Below are positions 16,278-24,809 of a DNA stretch of 64,000 nucleotides, piece by piece. The position numbers and the translations under genes are program-made. Source of the stretch: Ga0077536 sp035325705. GTDB lineage: Bacteria; Pseudomonadota; Gammaproteobacteria; Ga0077536. Under the pieces are notes generated by a model, which was not told the origin of the DNA, ran no database searches, and saw nothing but the letters and a program-made list of their open reading frames with translations. The stretch lies in assembly GCA_035325705.1 (NCBI GenBank), contig DAOKZI010000002.1, positions 224,713 through 288,712 on the forward strand, given 5' to 3'. Position 1 is the first letter of the stretch. The number at the start of each line of letters is the position of its first letter.

Positions 16278-16796
16278 TCATGCCGCCGTCCGGTGCCGAC
16301 CCAGGTCCGCGCGCTGGGCCTGCAGCCGTTCCTCTTCGAATTGCCGTACCAGCGCACGCAACTGGTAGCCCGTGACGCGGCCGTGCGAATCGAGATGGCG
16401 GGCCGCGTGGCACAGCGCATCGACGTGGGCCGCCAGGTAGTCGTGCACGCGGGCGCGGGCTTGGATGTAGAGCGGGTCCGCCTCGAGCACGTGATTCACA
16501 CCAAGGCGGCAGCCGGTGATCTGCTCGATGGCATCACGCGCTTGCTCTCGATCGAGGCGAGACACACATCGCGCCACGGTGTAGACAAGTTGCTCTCCGA
16601 CCCCACCGGCAACCGCGATGAGCAGCCGCTCGCCTGCGTCCGCGCCGGGTGTGAACTCGAAGCGGCCGCTGTCCGCGCCGGTGAGTTCGACGAGCGCGAC
16701 CAGGCTTGCGGTCAGGCCGTCCACGACGAGCGCATGCGCTGTCTCGTGGATCGCAATCGCGCCGGGCGGCGAGGTGTCGTTCACGCCCACGCCCAT
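16278..16796 (-). CDS. Second small HExxH protein, FtsH-protease-like
   Basis: 172 residues. AIAIHETAHALVVDGL has H17-E18-x-x-H21 near the N-terminus, then GRFEFTPGADAGERLLIAVAGGVGEQLVYTVA, matching the strand/helix run of M41 peptidases, and later HVLEADPLYIQARARVHDYLAAH. Like the protein at 10654-11208 it has no AAA+ domain. The two are diverged paralogues or independent captures. Start overlaps the upstream gene by 16 bp. Confidence 0.7.
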   Translation of the reverse strand: MGVGVNDTSPPGAIAIHETAHALVVDGLTASLVALVELTGADSGRFEFTPGADAGERLLIAVAGGVGEQLVYTVARCVSRLDREQARDAIEQITGCRLGVNHVLEADPLYIQARARVHDYLAAHVDALCHAARHLDSHGRVTGYQLRALVRQFEEERLQAQRADLGRHRTAA

Positions 16797-17581
16797 CGCG
16801 CGCCCACCTGCGAACGGCGCTGCTGGCGGAGGACCGACTGTGCGCGCGCGTCGAGCAGGGAAACGGCAGACCAGCTGCGCGCAACCATCGCCCAGCCTTG
16901 CGAACCGCCGTTCATGTCGGCACGGCTGATCTGGCCGTTCTTCACCTGCATGAACGTCGCGAAGGTCGCGGTCTCGCGCACTGTGGGCGGCACGGCTTTC
17001 TCATCGATGACGCCGGCGTAGGCCGCGAGCGCGAGGTACGTCGCAAGGAGGCTATAGTCGTCCGACGGGTCGCCGATTGCCGCCAGACCCAGCGGGCCAC
17101 GTTCGTCGCGCGGCCACTTGATCCCGGCCGCCTGCATAGTGGCGTCGAGCTCGATCGCCTCGGCCTGAAGGGCTGCCAGCTCGGCGACGACCTTTGCCGT
17201 GCGACCGAAGAGGTCGCGCACGGCCGGTGCCATGGATTCGACTGCGGCATCGTGCGCCAGGCGATGGGCCTGCTCGAGCGCCTGTTCGGCGAGCTTGATG
17301 GCGTCCTGCACGATCGACAGTTCGCGGCGCAGTTGTTCGAGCTGCGTGCGGCTCGGCATGTCACGGGCGGCCTGCTGGGGCTCGCCGCCGTCGAACACTG
17401 CCAGTACCGCGGCCTGGTGGTCGCTGACGTTCGCGGTCTGACTGGTGGCCTCGATGTCCGCGCGGATGGTCGCCGCCTTGGCGCGCAGGTCGGCCAGTCG
17501 TGCCTTGGCGGCGACGACGTCGGGATGATCCGCGACGCGCGACATCTCGGTCTTCGGGTTGCGCTTCATTTTGTGCAGCAT
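16781..17581 (-). CDS. Hypothetical coiled-coil element protein
   Basis: 266 residues. Residues about 20-160 are rich in heptad-like Ala/Leu/Glu/Arg (AAKARLADLRAKAATIRADIEA; LEQLRRELSIVQDAIKLAEQALEQA), predicted coiled coil. The C-terminal part is more globular (DDYSLLATYLALAAYAGVID ... MNGGSQGWAMVARSW). No signal or membrane segment. A scaffold-like or DNA-associated protein is possible; I do not recognise a family. Confidence 0.65.
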   Translation of the reverse strand: MLHKMKRNPKTEMSRVADHPDVVAAKARLADLRAKAATIRADIEATSQTANVSDHQAAVLAVFDGGEPQQAARDMPSRTQLEQLRRELSIVQDAIKLAEQALEQAHRLAHDAAVESMAPAVRDLFGRTAKVVAELAALQAEAIELDATMQAAGIKWPRDERGPLGLAAIGDPSDDYSLLATYLALAAYAGVIDEKAVPPTVRETATFATFMQVKNGQISRADMNGGSQGWAMVARSWSAVSLLDARAQSVLRQQRRSQVGARWAWA

Positions 17582-17628
17582 GGTTCTCTGTCCTTTCGTC
17601 GGTTTCGCGGTCGTGCCGCGGTTATCGT

Positions 17629-18024
17629 TCAGGTGTTCTTCAGCGCCTGGCGCGCGCGAGTGTCGAGCGCGTCGAGCTGCCGGGCACGAGCCGGGCTGTC
17701 GGGCTCGGACAGCGCGCGGGTCAGCGCGAGGGCGATCTCGCTCTGCAGTCCCGGTCGCAGGCTCCGCGACTCGCGTACAGCGGCCAGCGTGCTGCGGGCG
17801 GAAGCCTCGATCGCCTGGCGCCCGTCTGGCAGGTCATAGATCGTTCGGCGCTCGAGGCGGTCAGCGAACTCGGCGCCCTGATGCCGCGAGCGGCGGGCTG
17901 AGCCGTACTCTGCGTCGATGACGTCCTGCGGCAGCAGCTCGTCGAGCACCTGCTTCTGTGCCTTGCGCATTGATGCCTCCAGGCGTTCGGCGAGCGAGAA
18001 GATTTTCGGGTCCATGTACCGCAT
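17629..18024 (-). CDS. Hypothetical protein (131 aa)
   Basis: 131 residues, or 128 from the in-frame ATG at MDPKIFSLAERLEAS. Helical and highly charged (KAQKQVLDELLPQDVIDAEYGSARRSRHQ; RPGLQSEIALALTRALSEPD). It sits 21 bp after the replication operon's last gene and 47 bp before the coiled-coil gene. No family recognised. Confidence 0.58.
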   Translation of the reverse strand: MRYMDPKIFSLAERLEASMRKAQKQVLDELLPQDVIDAEYGSARRSRHQGAEFADRLERRTIYDLPDGRQAIEASARSTLAAVRESRSLRPGLQSEIALALTRALSEPDSPARARQLDALDTRARQALKNT

Positions 18025-18045
18025 AGGGCCTTTTTTTCTGTTTTG

Positions 18046-18639
18046 TTACCGCGGCGGTGAAATTTTTTCGGAGCATGCAGCTCTAGCCCGCTTCCTGGCC
18101 TTCGACAGCGCTGTCCGGTGAGCCGCCGTCTGCGGTGCATCGCCCGTCAGTTCGCCGCGCAGCGCTTCGATCTCGGCCGGCGCGAAGTCGACGAGATCGG
18201 GCAAGCGCGCGACGAGGTCGGCGGCATCGGCCGCGTGCGCCTCGTCGACATCGGCCGCGAGGTCGTCGACGGCGTCGCCGAGTGGTTCCGCCTCGTCCGG
18301 CAACAGCGCAGCCAGCACGTACGTCGCCACCCGAGTGCGAAGCCGCGCCATGTACGCGGTTTCGAACGCGACGCGGCCAGCGATGACCGCATCCGCAGCG
18401 GCGAGGACGACAGCCGACTCGACCTCGGCTCGCAGCACCGCATCGGCAGAGCGATTCTCGGCGCGGGCCCGTCGAGACAGCTCGGCGGAAATGCGGGCTG
18501 CCAAGGGGCGCCACTGCGGGAGCGGGATCGGGCGCTCGCCGATAGTGCCCGCCAGCTGGCGCAGCGCGTCGAGCCGGCGGTCGGCGTCCGTGCCGGGATC
18601 TGCGGCATCGACCAGGGCCGTGGTGTTCGGTACCGTCAT
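18046..18639 (-). CDS. Hypothetical protein with a possible C-terminal DNA-binding helix
   Basis: 197 residues, last gene of the coupled replication operon (ATGA overlap upstream). Helical throughout: ADAVIAGRVAFETAYMARLRTRV, an acidic segment (GDAVDDLAADVDEAHAADAADL), then AEIEALRGELTGDAPQTAAHRTALSKARKRARAAC, whose end resembles the last helix of sigma-factor HTH domains. That resemblance is weak. Function unknown. Confidence 0.58.
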   Translation of the reverse strand: MTVPNTTALVDAADPGTDADRRLDALRQLAGTIGERPIPLPQWRPLAARISAELSRRARAENRSADAVLRAEVESAVVLAAADAVIAGRVAFETAYMARLRTRVATYVLAALLPDEAEPLGDAVDDLAADVDEAHAADAADLVARLPDLVDFAPAEIEALRGELTGDAPQTAAHRTALSKARKRARAACSEKISPPR

Positions 18640-18842
18640 GCCGCCCGCCCCGGCTCGACCAGTTCGTACAGCACTCCGTTCTTCACGACCCTGTTCAGCG
18701 CGACCAAGCCGTTCAGCGCGTACCGGGTCAGCGCCAACTCGACCCCGGTCATCGCCGACAAACTCTCCGGCGTGTGAGGTCCGCGGCGCAGACGGTTGAT
18801 GATTGCGCGCTGGATGTTGGATTCGGTGAAACGGTCGATCAT
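18636..18842 (-). CDS. Small winged-helix-like protein
   Basis: 68 residues from MIDRFTESNIQRAIINRLRRGP, start fixed by the ATGA overlap with the helicase stop. HTPESLSAMTGVELALTRYALNGLVALNRVVKNGVLYELVEPG has the helix-turn-helix plus wing pattern of small MarR/ArsR-like domains. Probably an operon-internal regulator or replication accessory. Confidence 0.62.
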   Translation of the reverse strand: MIDRFTESNIQRAIINRLRRGPHTPESLSAMTGVELALTRYALNGLVALNRVVKNGVLYELVEPGRAA

Positions 18843-20275
18843 GCGGATACTCCCTTTGCGTATCGGATCAAACGTGATCTCGCGAAGCGCACGACATCGT
18901 CGCTCGGCTCGATCGCGTCGAGGCTCTGCCAGGCCCACGCAGGTTTCTCGCCGACCTTCGCCAGATACAGGTGGAACGCCCAGCCACGCCGCTTGCCGAA
19001 GCGATCAGCGCAGCCGAGGAACTGCTGGTACAGGCGCCTGCCATGCTGGGCCGTGGCCTCGAATGTGAGTGGCACGATCTCCGCCTCGATGGTCTCCACA
19101 GCGCACTGCCGCTCAGGCGCGAAGCCGCAGCGAGGGCACTTGTGCGCCTTCGCGGGCTTGAGGAAGGCGCACGCGCTGCACGGCCGCGGCAATGCCTCGC
19201 GCGATGTGCCTGTGGTCCAGGTCTTTGTGCTTGTGTCGAGCGCGCCGATCTCGATATCCGCGGGCAAGCCGTGGCGCTCGATATTGCCGCTGTGGTCGAT
19301 CAGGATGCAGTCCGCCTTGCCATCGAACGGACGCAGGCCACGGCCGATCTGTTGCAGGTGCATGGTCAGGCTTTTCGTCGGCCGCGCGAGCACGAGGCAG
19401 GAAGCGTTCGGCGCATCGAATCCGACCGCCAGGCAGGCGACCGAGCACAGCACTCGAACGTCGCCGGCCTTGAAGGCGCGGATCGCGGCGTTCCGCTCGT
19501 CGGTTTCCTGGTATCCGTCGACGTGCGCGGCTCGCACGCCAGCTGCGTCGAATGCCTCCGCGACCGCCTTCGCGTGCGCGATGTCGACGCAGAACGCTAG
19601 CGTTGACCGCCCTTCGCCGAGCCGCTGCCAGGTGCGCACGATGTCGGCATGCAGCTCGACACGGTTCACGCGCGCTGCGAGCTCGGCCTGCGCGTAGTCG
19701 CCGCGGCGAGTTGCCACGCCCGCGAGGTCCGGCGCACTCGGGCCGAACGGGATGATGGGCACCAGTAGGCCGGCGTCGGTTAATTCACGGACGGACGTCG
19801 GCGCGACGAGGTGCGAGAACCAGCGGCCGAGTCCACGCGCGAAGGGTGTTGCAGTCAGTCCGATCGCTGGTACCGCGTCCCAGCGCTCGAGCAGCGCCGC
19901 GTGCGCCTTGTGCATCACGTGGCATTCGTCGATAAGCAGCAACCCAGCGTCGGGAAGGCGCCGGCGTGCGAGCGTCTGGATCGAGGCGACAACCACGTCG
20001 TGGCCGGCGATGATCCGTGAGTCCTCGCCTCGCAGCACCGACACCGACAGCCCCATGCGCACGAAGGTCTCGGCCGCCTGGTCGGCAAGGGCGATCCTGT
20101 CGACGATGAACATCGACACCGTCCCGCGTTCGCGAGCGTTGCGCACGATGGTGGCCGCCGTGATCGTCTTGCCCGCGCCAGTGGGCATCACGAGCACCTG
20201 CCGCCGATGGCCTGCGCGGAAGCCCTCACGGAGCATCGCGATCGCGCGCTCCTGGTGTTCCCGTAGCCCGATCAC
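18839..20275 (-). CDS. SF2 DEAD/DEAH-box helicase with zinc-finger tail
   Basis: 478 residues. Walker A MPTGAGKT (motif I), VDRIAL (Ia), DECH (motif II, in LLLIDECHVMHK), LTATPF (motif III), a second RecA domain with VGFDAPNASCLVLARPT and QQIGRGLR (motif VI). A C-terminal four-Cys cluster (PCSACAFLKPAKAHKCPRCGF) makes a zinc ribbon, then a tail. Phage-type replicative/RecG-like unwinding of element DNA is likely. ATGA overlaps couple it to the primase before and the wHTH after. Confidence 0.9.
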   Translation of the reverse strand: MIGLREHQERAIAMLREGFRAGHRRQVLVMPTGAGKTITAATIVRNARERGTVSMFIVDRIALADQAAETFVRMGLSVSVLRGEDSRIIAGHDVVVASIQTLARRRLPDAGLLLIDECHVMHKAHAALLERWDAVPAIGLTATPFARGLGRWFSHLVAPTSVRELTDAGLLVPIIPFGPSAPDLAGVATRRGDYAQAELAARVNRVELHADIVRTWQRLGEGRSTLAFCVDIAHAKAVAEAFDAAGVRAAHVDGYQETDERNAAIRAFKAGDVRVLCSVACLAVGFDAPNASCLVLARPTKSLTMHLQQIGRGLRPFDGKADCILIDHSGNIERHGLPADIEIGALDTSTKTWTTGTSREALPRPCSACAFLKPAKAHKCPRCGFAPERQCAVETIEAEIVPLTFEATAQHGRRLYQQFLGCADRFGKRRGWAFHLYLAKVGEKPAWAWQSLDAIEPSDDVVRFARSRLIRYAKGVSA

Positions 20276-21156
20276 GACCGCACCTCGCGAGCGAGCTGGG
20301 CAGCGTCGTTGAAGTCGGTAGCCCAGTCGGGCCGCTCGGCGGGGAATTCGGGCAGATACCAGTCACAACCGAGCGCGTCGGCAGCCTCCCGCGCCTTCGT
20401 CGCTCCCGGATTGCCCGTCGTCCGCCAGTCGTCGTCGGCCATGATGGCCAGCGCCGGCGGCGACCAGATGCGCGCGATTGCGCGGCCAGCGGGCAGCAGG
20501 TTGCCGGCATTCATCGCGCAGCAGACGCGTTCCCCGAAGCGCTCGTGCACGCTCACGCCGGTCGCGTAGCCCTCGACGAGCCAGGTGCGCGGCGTGGCGC
20601 GGCCGATCGCATGGAACAGCGCACGCACACGACCGCCGCGCAGGAAGCGCTTCTCGCCGGTCGGGCTGACGAACTGCAACGACCAGATCCGGCCGCGGAC
20701 GTCGCGCAGCGGCACCACCAGCAGATCCCGGTACTGACGCAACCCATGTGCGGCGACGCTCTTCGCGATCAGGTACGGGTGCTCCGGGTCGGGATCTGCG
20801 CACGCCATCCAGATCTCGCCAGCACGTCGCGCTGCGCGCTGCTGCTGCTCGTGCTCCTCGGCGCGCTCCTCGGCGCGGCGCCGGTCGCGCTCGATCCGCA
20901 GCGCCTCGCGGTCCGAGTCGCCCATGGGCGACTGGCCATCTTCGAACGCTGACCAGCGATGATGCTCGCCCGTACGCCAGCTGCCGAAGGTTGCCGAGGG
21001 GAAGCGGCCGTCGCGGATCCAGTACCAGCCGTTCTTGGATCCGCGGCGATCGCCGTCGACGTAGAACCTGTGCGGCTTGCCGTCGACCACCAGCGGAACA
21101 GGCGGCGGCAGCCGAGCAGCGGCCATCACGTCGAGCAGTCCGTCGAGGCCGCTCAC
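20272..21156 (-). CDS. Toprim-domain primase-like protein
   Basis: 294 residues. The N-terminus HRFYVDGDRRGSKNGWYWIRDGRFPSATFGSW is typical of phage/plasmid primases. A helical arginine-rich stretch follows, then the toprim core: WLVEGYATGVSVHERFGERVCCAMNAGNLL with its Glu, and AIMADDDWRT with the DxD. This class makes replication primers. The 18-bp palindrome at 20916-20933 lies inside the gene and encodes SPMGDS. ATGA overlaps on both sides. Confidence 0.86.
   Translation of the reverse strand: MSGLDGLLDVMAAARLPPPVPLVVDGKPHRFYVDGDRRGSKNGWYWIRDGRFPSATFGSWRTGEHHRWSAFEDGQSPMGDSDREALRIERDRRRAEERAEEHEQQQRAARRAGEIWMACADPDPEHPYLIAKSVAAHGLRQYRDLLVVPLRDVRGRIWSLQFVSPTGEKRFLRGGRVRALFHAIGRATPRTWLVEGYATGVSVHERFGERVCCAMNAGNLLPAGRAIARIWSPPALAIMADDDWRTTGNPGATKAREAADALGCDWYLPEFPAERPDWATDFNDAAQLAREVRS
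20916..20933. repeat. Perfect 18-bp palindrome, copy 1
   Basis: AGTCGCCCATGGGCGACT, its own reverse complement, inside the primase gene. An identical copy with the same flanking G and GG (21 bp shared) lies at 22222-22239 in the ParB-like gene. Both are read in the same frame as QSPMGDS. Confidence 0.9.
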
Positions 21157-21734
21157 TGGGCACCCCCAGCCGACACGCGTTCCCCGCGCGCACGTGTAGT
21201 AGTACTACCTACCTCAGAGGGATCTTCCTTACTGGTAAGGTCTTCAGTGTTGCCCTTGTCCTTGTCCTTGGCTTCGAAGGGGGTCCGAAGGGGGTCCGAA
21301 GGACCCTTGCGAGGGTCCTTCGAAGGACCCTTATTTTCTAGCTGGTATGCCGCGCCGTATCGGTTCACAAAGTCGGCGACTATGGGCGACGGCGGAAGCT
21401 CTGCGACAAGCTTTCGAAGGTAGGTGACGCGATTGTCACCGGGCTTCAGCGAGGGCCCCAGCTCGGCCAGCATCTGCGCCTCAAGCCACACGAGTTCGTG
21501 CTCGAGGTCGACGGCGGCGAGGCCGACGGCTTCGATGTCGACCAGGGCGGTCCGGACCACGCGCAATGCGAGCGAGCACGCGAGACCGATCTCGGCTGGA
21601 CCGATGCGGAAGATGTGCGCACTGTTCCCGGCGGGACACGTCTGCAAGTAGCACGCGACGAGCTTCGCGCTTGCCGACAGTGACTTGTAGCGCGGCTCCT
21701 GCCACAGCGAGCGTGCGATGGCGCCGTACCTCAC
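21153..21734 (-). CDS. Phage replication-like protein with N-terminal HTH
   Basis: 193 residues. The opening MRYGAIARSLWQEPRYKSLSASAKLVACYLQTCP, then IGPAEIGLACSLALRVVRTALVDIEAVGLAAVD, is the winged-helix layout of phage replication initiators such as the lambda O-like group. A disordered Lys/Asp/Ser-rich tail follows. Its tail DNA (21274-21330) contains short direct repeats of the 'gaaggggtccgaaggacc' kind. Coupled to its neighbours by ATGA overlaps. Origin binding is inferred. Confidence 0.72.
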   Translation of the reverse strand: MRYGAIARSLWQEPRYKSLSASAKLVACYLQTCPAGNSAHIFRIGPAEIGLACSLALRVVRTALVDIEAVGLAAVDLEHELVWLEAQMLAELGPSLKPGDNRVTYLRKLVAELPPSPIVADFVNRYGAAYQLENKGPSKDPRKGPSDPLRTPFEAKDKDKGNTEDLTSKEDPSEVGSTTTRARGERVSAGGAQ

Positions 21735-22606
21735 GCGACCTCCTTTGCCAGCACACGCACGGCGTCGAGGAGCTCGCCGACGAGTTCGGCCAGGACTGCC
21801 GAGCCAGGCAGGCTGTTGCGCGCGCTGTGGACCTTGAGCGCGGCTTCGGCGGCAGAGATGACGTCGGCGCCAGGCACAGCGTTGCGCACATGAGCCGCGA
21901 CACGACGCACGGCTTCCGCGAGCGTCTGCGGCTCGCTGCTCGTCTGCGCGATCGTCGTCACGGGCGCGACCGGCGCGATCCGGGTGCCGGATTCAACGGG
22001 GCGGTCGGCCAGGTGCGCACCACGCGGCGTCTCGGCGGCCGCGGGCCGGCTGTTGATCTTGGCCTGCACCCTGTCGCGCACGCCCTTCGCGGTGACCTTC
22101 GATGTACCGTCTGCGGCCTTCGGGGCGTCGGCCTTCGCTTCTTCGAAAGTCGCGACGAGGGTCTCGGGTTCGTCGAGCAGCGGGGTCAGTTCGCGGGCGA
22201 CGCGCTCAGGTATTGCCGTCGAGTCGCCCATGGGCGACTGGGTTTCCTGGGCGATGACTTCGACGACACGCGCAGCATTCAGCATGCGATACGAGCGCGA
22301 ACGCTCGATGCCGAACTCCGTGCTGCAGTAGTCGCCCCAGCTCGTGTATCCGAGCGCGGCGTGCGCATTGCCTTCGTACGCGCGCAACAGCTGCATCCAC
22401 ACGCCCGCCATGTCGCGGCGAATGGCGTCCGTCAGCTCGCGCGCACGCTCGGGAGTGAGCGGCGTGCCGGCCGGCGGGTGAGTCGGGATGGTGTCGAGCG
22501 GTTGCTTCGTCGGGAAGTCGGTATCAGAATCCGCGGCGTAGTTCTTGCCCTTGCTCTCAGCGCCGGTCGGGGTGGCAGCCCCGGCCGGTCGCATCTCGGC
22601 ACCCAT
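21731..22606 (-). CDS. ParB-like/plasmid-type DNA-binding protein
   Basis: 291 residues. A disordered N-terminus precedes LTDAIRRDMAGVWMQLLRAYEGNAHAALGYTSWGDYCSTEFGIERSRSYRMLNAARV, a pattern I know from ParB-related and phage replication-accessory proteins on mobile elements. The C-terminal third is Ala/Val-rich helical. The palindrome at 22222-22239 lies in it. Its ATG overlaps the stop of the AlpA-like gene (TAATG). Confidence 0.72.
   Translation of the reverse strand: MGAEMRPAGAATPTGAESKGKNYAADSDTDFPTKQPLDTIPTHPPAGTPLTPERARELTDAIRRDMAGVWMQLLRAYEGNAHAALGYTSWGDYCSTEFGIERSRSYRMLNAARVVEVIAQETQSPMGDSTAIPERVARELTPLLDEPETLVATFEEAKADAPKAADGTSKVTAKGVRDRVQAKINSRPAAAETPRGAHLADRPVESGTRIAPVAPVTTIAQTSSEPQTLAEAVRRVAAHVRNAVPGADVISAAEAALKVHSARNSLPGSAVLAELVGELLDAVRVLAKEVA
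22222..22239. repeat. Perfect 18-bp palindrome, copy 2
   Basis: Identical to 20916-20933, in the ParB-like gene, again read as SPMGDS. See the finding on this repeat. Confidence 0.9.
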
Positions 22607-22848
22607 TAGGACGCCTCGGCAGTCGCGACGACGCAGCCGTCGATGTACGCCACAAGGTCGCGCTTGCGATAACCCACGAGACGACCGTCGCGCACGAAGC
22701 GCGGACCGGTGCCGGCCCAGCGCTCGCGCTGCAGACTCGAAGGCTTCTTGTTGCGGACTGCCGCGGCCATGTCTTCGTCGACCACGGCGCTGTCCGGCAG
22801 AGAATCAAATTCGCGGAGGAACTCCGCGCGAGATTTCGACTGTTCCAT
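22606..22848 (-). CDS. AlpA/excisionase-type HTH regulator
   Basis: 80 residues. LPDSAVVDEDMAAAVRNKKPSSLQRERWAGTGPRFVRDGRLVGYRKRDLVAYIDG is the AlpA/MerR-like HTH used by P4-type elements and PICIs to activate integrase or replication. It is the first gene of the coupled replication operon and has an inverted repeat 64-81 bp upstream (22912-22929). Confidence 0.82.
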   Translation of the reverse strand: MEQSKSRAEFLREFDSLPDSAVVDEDMAAAVRNKKPSSLQRERWAGTGPRFVRDGRLVGYRKRDLVAYIDGCVVATAEAS

Positions 22849-22911
22849 CCGTACTACCTCGCATTGACGGTGTGCGAAGTAATTTGAGAGGAACGGAAAA
22901 CGGAGTCAGGT

Positions 22912-22929
22912 CACTTTCAATCGAAAGTG
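22912..22929. promoter_or_regulatory. Candidate operator upstream of the AlpA-like gene
   Basis: CACTTTC (22912-22918) and GAAAGTG (22923-22929) form a perfect inverted repeat around AATC; a further half-site-like AACTTTCGG follows at 22932. Position upstream of the first replication gene suggests a repressor or AlpA-binding site. Confidence 0.5.
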
Positions 22930-22945
22930 CCCAACTTTCGGCGGA

Positions 22946-23590
22946 CTATTTTTGCTTTGTCGTCGGCTTGATGAGGCCCTTGCGCACGACGTCGAAGCTC
23001 AAGTCTTGAGTGAGCTCGCGTGCGATGAGGATCTCGGCCACCCTGCTCTTGCTCATCTTCGGGTGCTCGCGCCAGACGTCTTCGGCCGCGGCTTGAACCT
23101 TTTTCCAGCGCTCGTCGGCCAACTCTCGGTTCGCCAGGGTAGCAGCTGTCTTCGGGGCAAGCGCCTCGCCGCCTACGATCAACGCCTCCTCGTTCGCGAG
23201 GATGGTCAACTCGATCATCTTGCCCGCAAGCGTCATCGCCACGTTGGCCACTTCGCCAGCCGGCGACCTGTCGGCGATTCGCTGTCGTAGGCAATCAGCC
23301 CACCAGACCACTTCGCCGGCCTTCCCGTAGGTGGTGAGCGGCAGGCTGGCGCCCAAGGCCAACTCGCGGGCGGCGGCCTGCTCGTCCGTGAACTGCCGGG
23401 CGAATGCTTCGAACGCTTCACACTGCCGAAGCCATAGAGGTCGAGGCTGGTCGGCTGTCGCTGCCTGAGTAGCCAGGAACGCCTGCAAGTCGCCCGCGGA
23501 CTCGAGGGTGGTCTCACCACGGGCCAGCAACCCGGGGCGCTCCTTGCCCTTCACAGTGCGTCCTGGCGAACGAGTGATGCGCTTTTTCAT
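22946..23590 (-). CDS. Hypothetical protein coupled to the integrase
   Basis: 214 residues. Basic N-terminus (KKRITRSPGRTVKGKERPG), a helical middle, and a C-terminal RWKKVQAAAEDVWREHPKMSKSRVAEILIARELTQDLSFDVVRKGL with helix-turn-helix character. Its ATG overlaps the integrase stop (ATGA at 23587-23590), so it is co-translated with the integrase; a recombination directionality or regulatory role is a guess. No family recognised. Confidence 0.62.
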   Translation of the reverse strand: MKKRITRSPGRTVKGKERPGLLARGETTLESAGDLQAFLATQAATADQPRPLWLRQCEAFEAFARQFTDEQAAARELALGASLPLTTYGKAGEVVWWADCLRQRIADRSPAGEVANVAMTLAGKMIELTILANEEALIVGGEALAPKTAATLANRELADERWKKVQAAAEDVWREHPKMSKSRVAEILIARELTQDLSFDVVRKGLIKPTTKQK

Positions 23591-24789
23591 CGCACCGCCT
23601 CGATCGCGACCACCTCGGCGCCCTGCCGCACGCCACAGGCGGCCAGCAGCGCGTCCGTAATTCGCTGCATGGGCTTGCGCAGCCGCTCGACGTCGATCAC
23701 GAGATAGCCCGCGGTGACGTCGCCGCCGTCCGCGTGGTTCAGCAGCCGCTTGACGGCATAGGCCGGCAGGTCGAGCGATTCGGCTGTCGTGGCGAATGTT
23801 CGTCGCAAGTCGTGCCGGCAGAAGTCCACGCCGCTCGCGGCCTTCACGATCCGGATCGCGGAGTCAGCCGACCGGATGTGCCCCTTGCCGTGCAGGCCGA
23901 CGAAGACGTACTCGTTCCCGCGCTCCTTGTGGCGGCGCTCGAGCATCTCCTGCAGGTAGTCGCTGGTCGGAAGCGTGTGCGGCCGCCGATTCTTCGTGTC
24001 CATCACGGTGAACAGCCGGGATTTCAGATCGACCGTATCCCAGCGGAGCGCGGCGCCCTCCCCGCCCCGCAGTCCGGTCAGCAGCAGGAACACCAGGTAA
24101 TCGCGCACGTTGCTCGGCAGCGCGTCGACTGCTGAGTACCAATCCGCGAGCTGGTGCGGCTTCAGCACCGTCCTGCGCCGCTCTACGCGAAACCACGCCT
24201 TGGTCCGCGACAGCTTCGCCACGGGGTTGTCGACAATGATCGGGCGGCCGTTCGAATCGACGTAGCGGGCCGTTGAGAACGCGATCACTGCCCGCAGATA
24301 CCGCATGCACAGATCGGCCTGTGCCGCGCTCTTGGTGCCGAGCTCGCGGTGTTTGCGCTCGACCATGTCGGGCGTGATCGCAGTGATCGGCTTCTTGAGC
24401 CACCCGGGTAACAGCCGCTTGAACACGGTGTTCATGTCGGAGACGGTCCGCGGCTTCAAGTCGCGGGTCGCGATGTAGTCGTCGAGCGCAGCCTGCAGGG
24501 TGACGCCCTCGAGACGCTGGCGTCGCTTCGTCGCGACGGGATCACCACCGGACAGGATCTCGCCGATCTTCTTGCGCGCCTCGACACGCGCTTGTTCGGG
24601 GGCAAGCTGATTCGCCCGTCCGAGCGTGATCCGGCGCTTCTTGCCGCCGATGCGGCGATCGAGGATGTACGACTTCGAACCACCGGCAGTGACACGCACG
24701 CCGAAGCTCGGCAGCTCGTCGTCGAAGTAGAAGGCTTGGCCAGTCGCCGGCAGCGGAAGAGCGGCGACGCTCGTCTTGGTGAGTTTCAT
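23587..24789 (-). CDS. int: Tyrosine site-specific integrase with DUF4102 arm-binding domain
   Basis: 400 residues. The N-terminal arm-binding domain is FYFDDELPSFGVRVTAGGSKSYILDRRIGGKKRRITLG, then a SAM-like core-binding domain. The catalytic residues are visible: Arg in LLTGLRGGEGAALRW, HDLRRTF (His, Arg), His in RLLNHADGGDV and Tyr in TAGYL. It starts 167 bp from attR and reads inward. Three TGTAGCC direct repeats lie 21-49 bp upstream of its start, so integrase binding there could also autoregulate it. Confidence 0.93.
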   Translation of the reverse strand: MKLTKTSVAALPLPATGQAFYFDDELPSFGVRVTAGGSKSYILDRRIGGKKRRITLGRANQLAPEQARVEARKKIGEILSGGDPVATKRRQRLEGVTLQAALDDYIATRDLKPRTVSDMNTVFKRLLPGWLKKPITAITPDMVERKHRELGTKSAAQADLCMRYLRAVIAFSTARYVDSNGRPIIVDNPVAKLSRTKAWFRVERRRTVLKPHQLADWYSAVDALPSNVRDYLVFLLLTGLRGGEGAALRWDTVDLKSRLFTVMDTKNRRPHTLPTSDYLQEMLERRHKERGNEYVFVGLHGKGHIRSADSAIRIVKAASGVDFCRHDLRRTFATTAESLDLPAYAVKRLLNHADGGDVTAGYLVIDVERLRKPMQRITDALLAACGVRQGAEVVAIEAVR

Positions 24790-24809
24790 TGGAGTCCGTC
24801 CGTCTTGGG

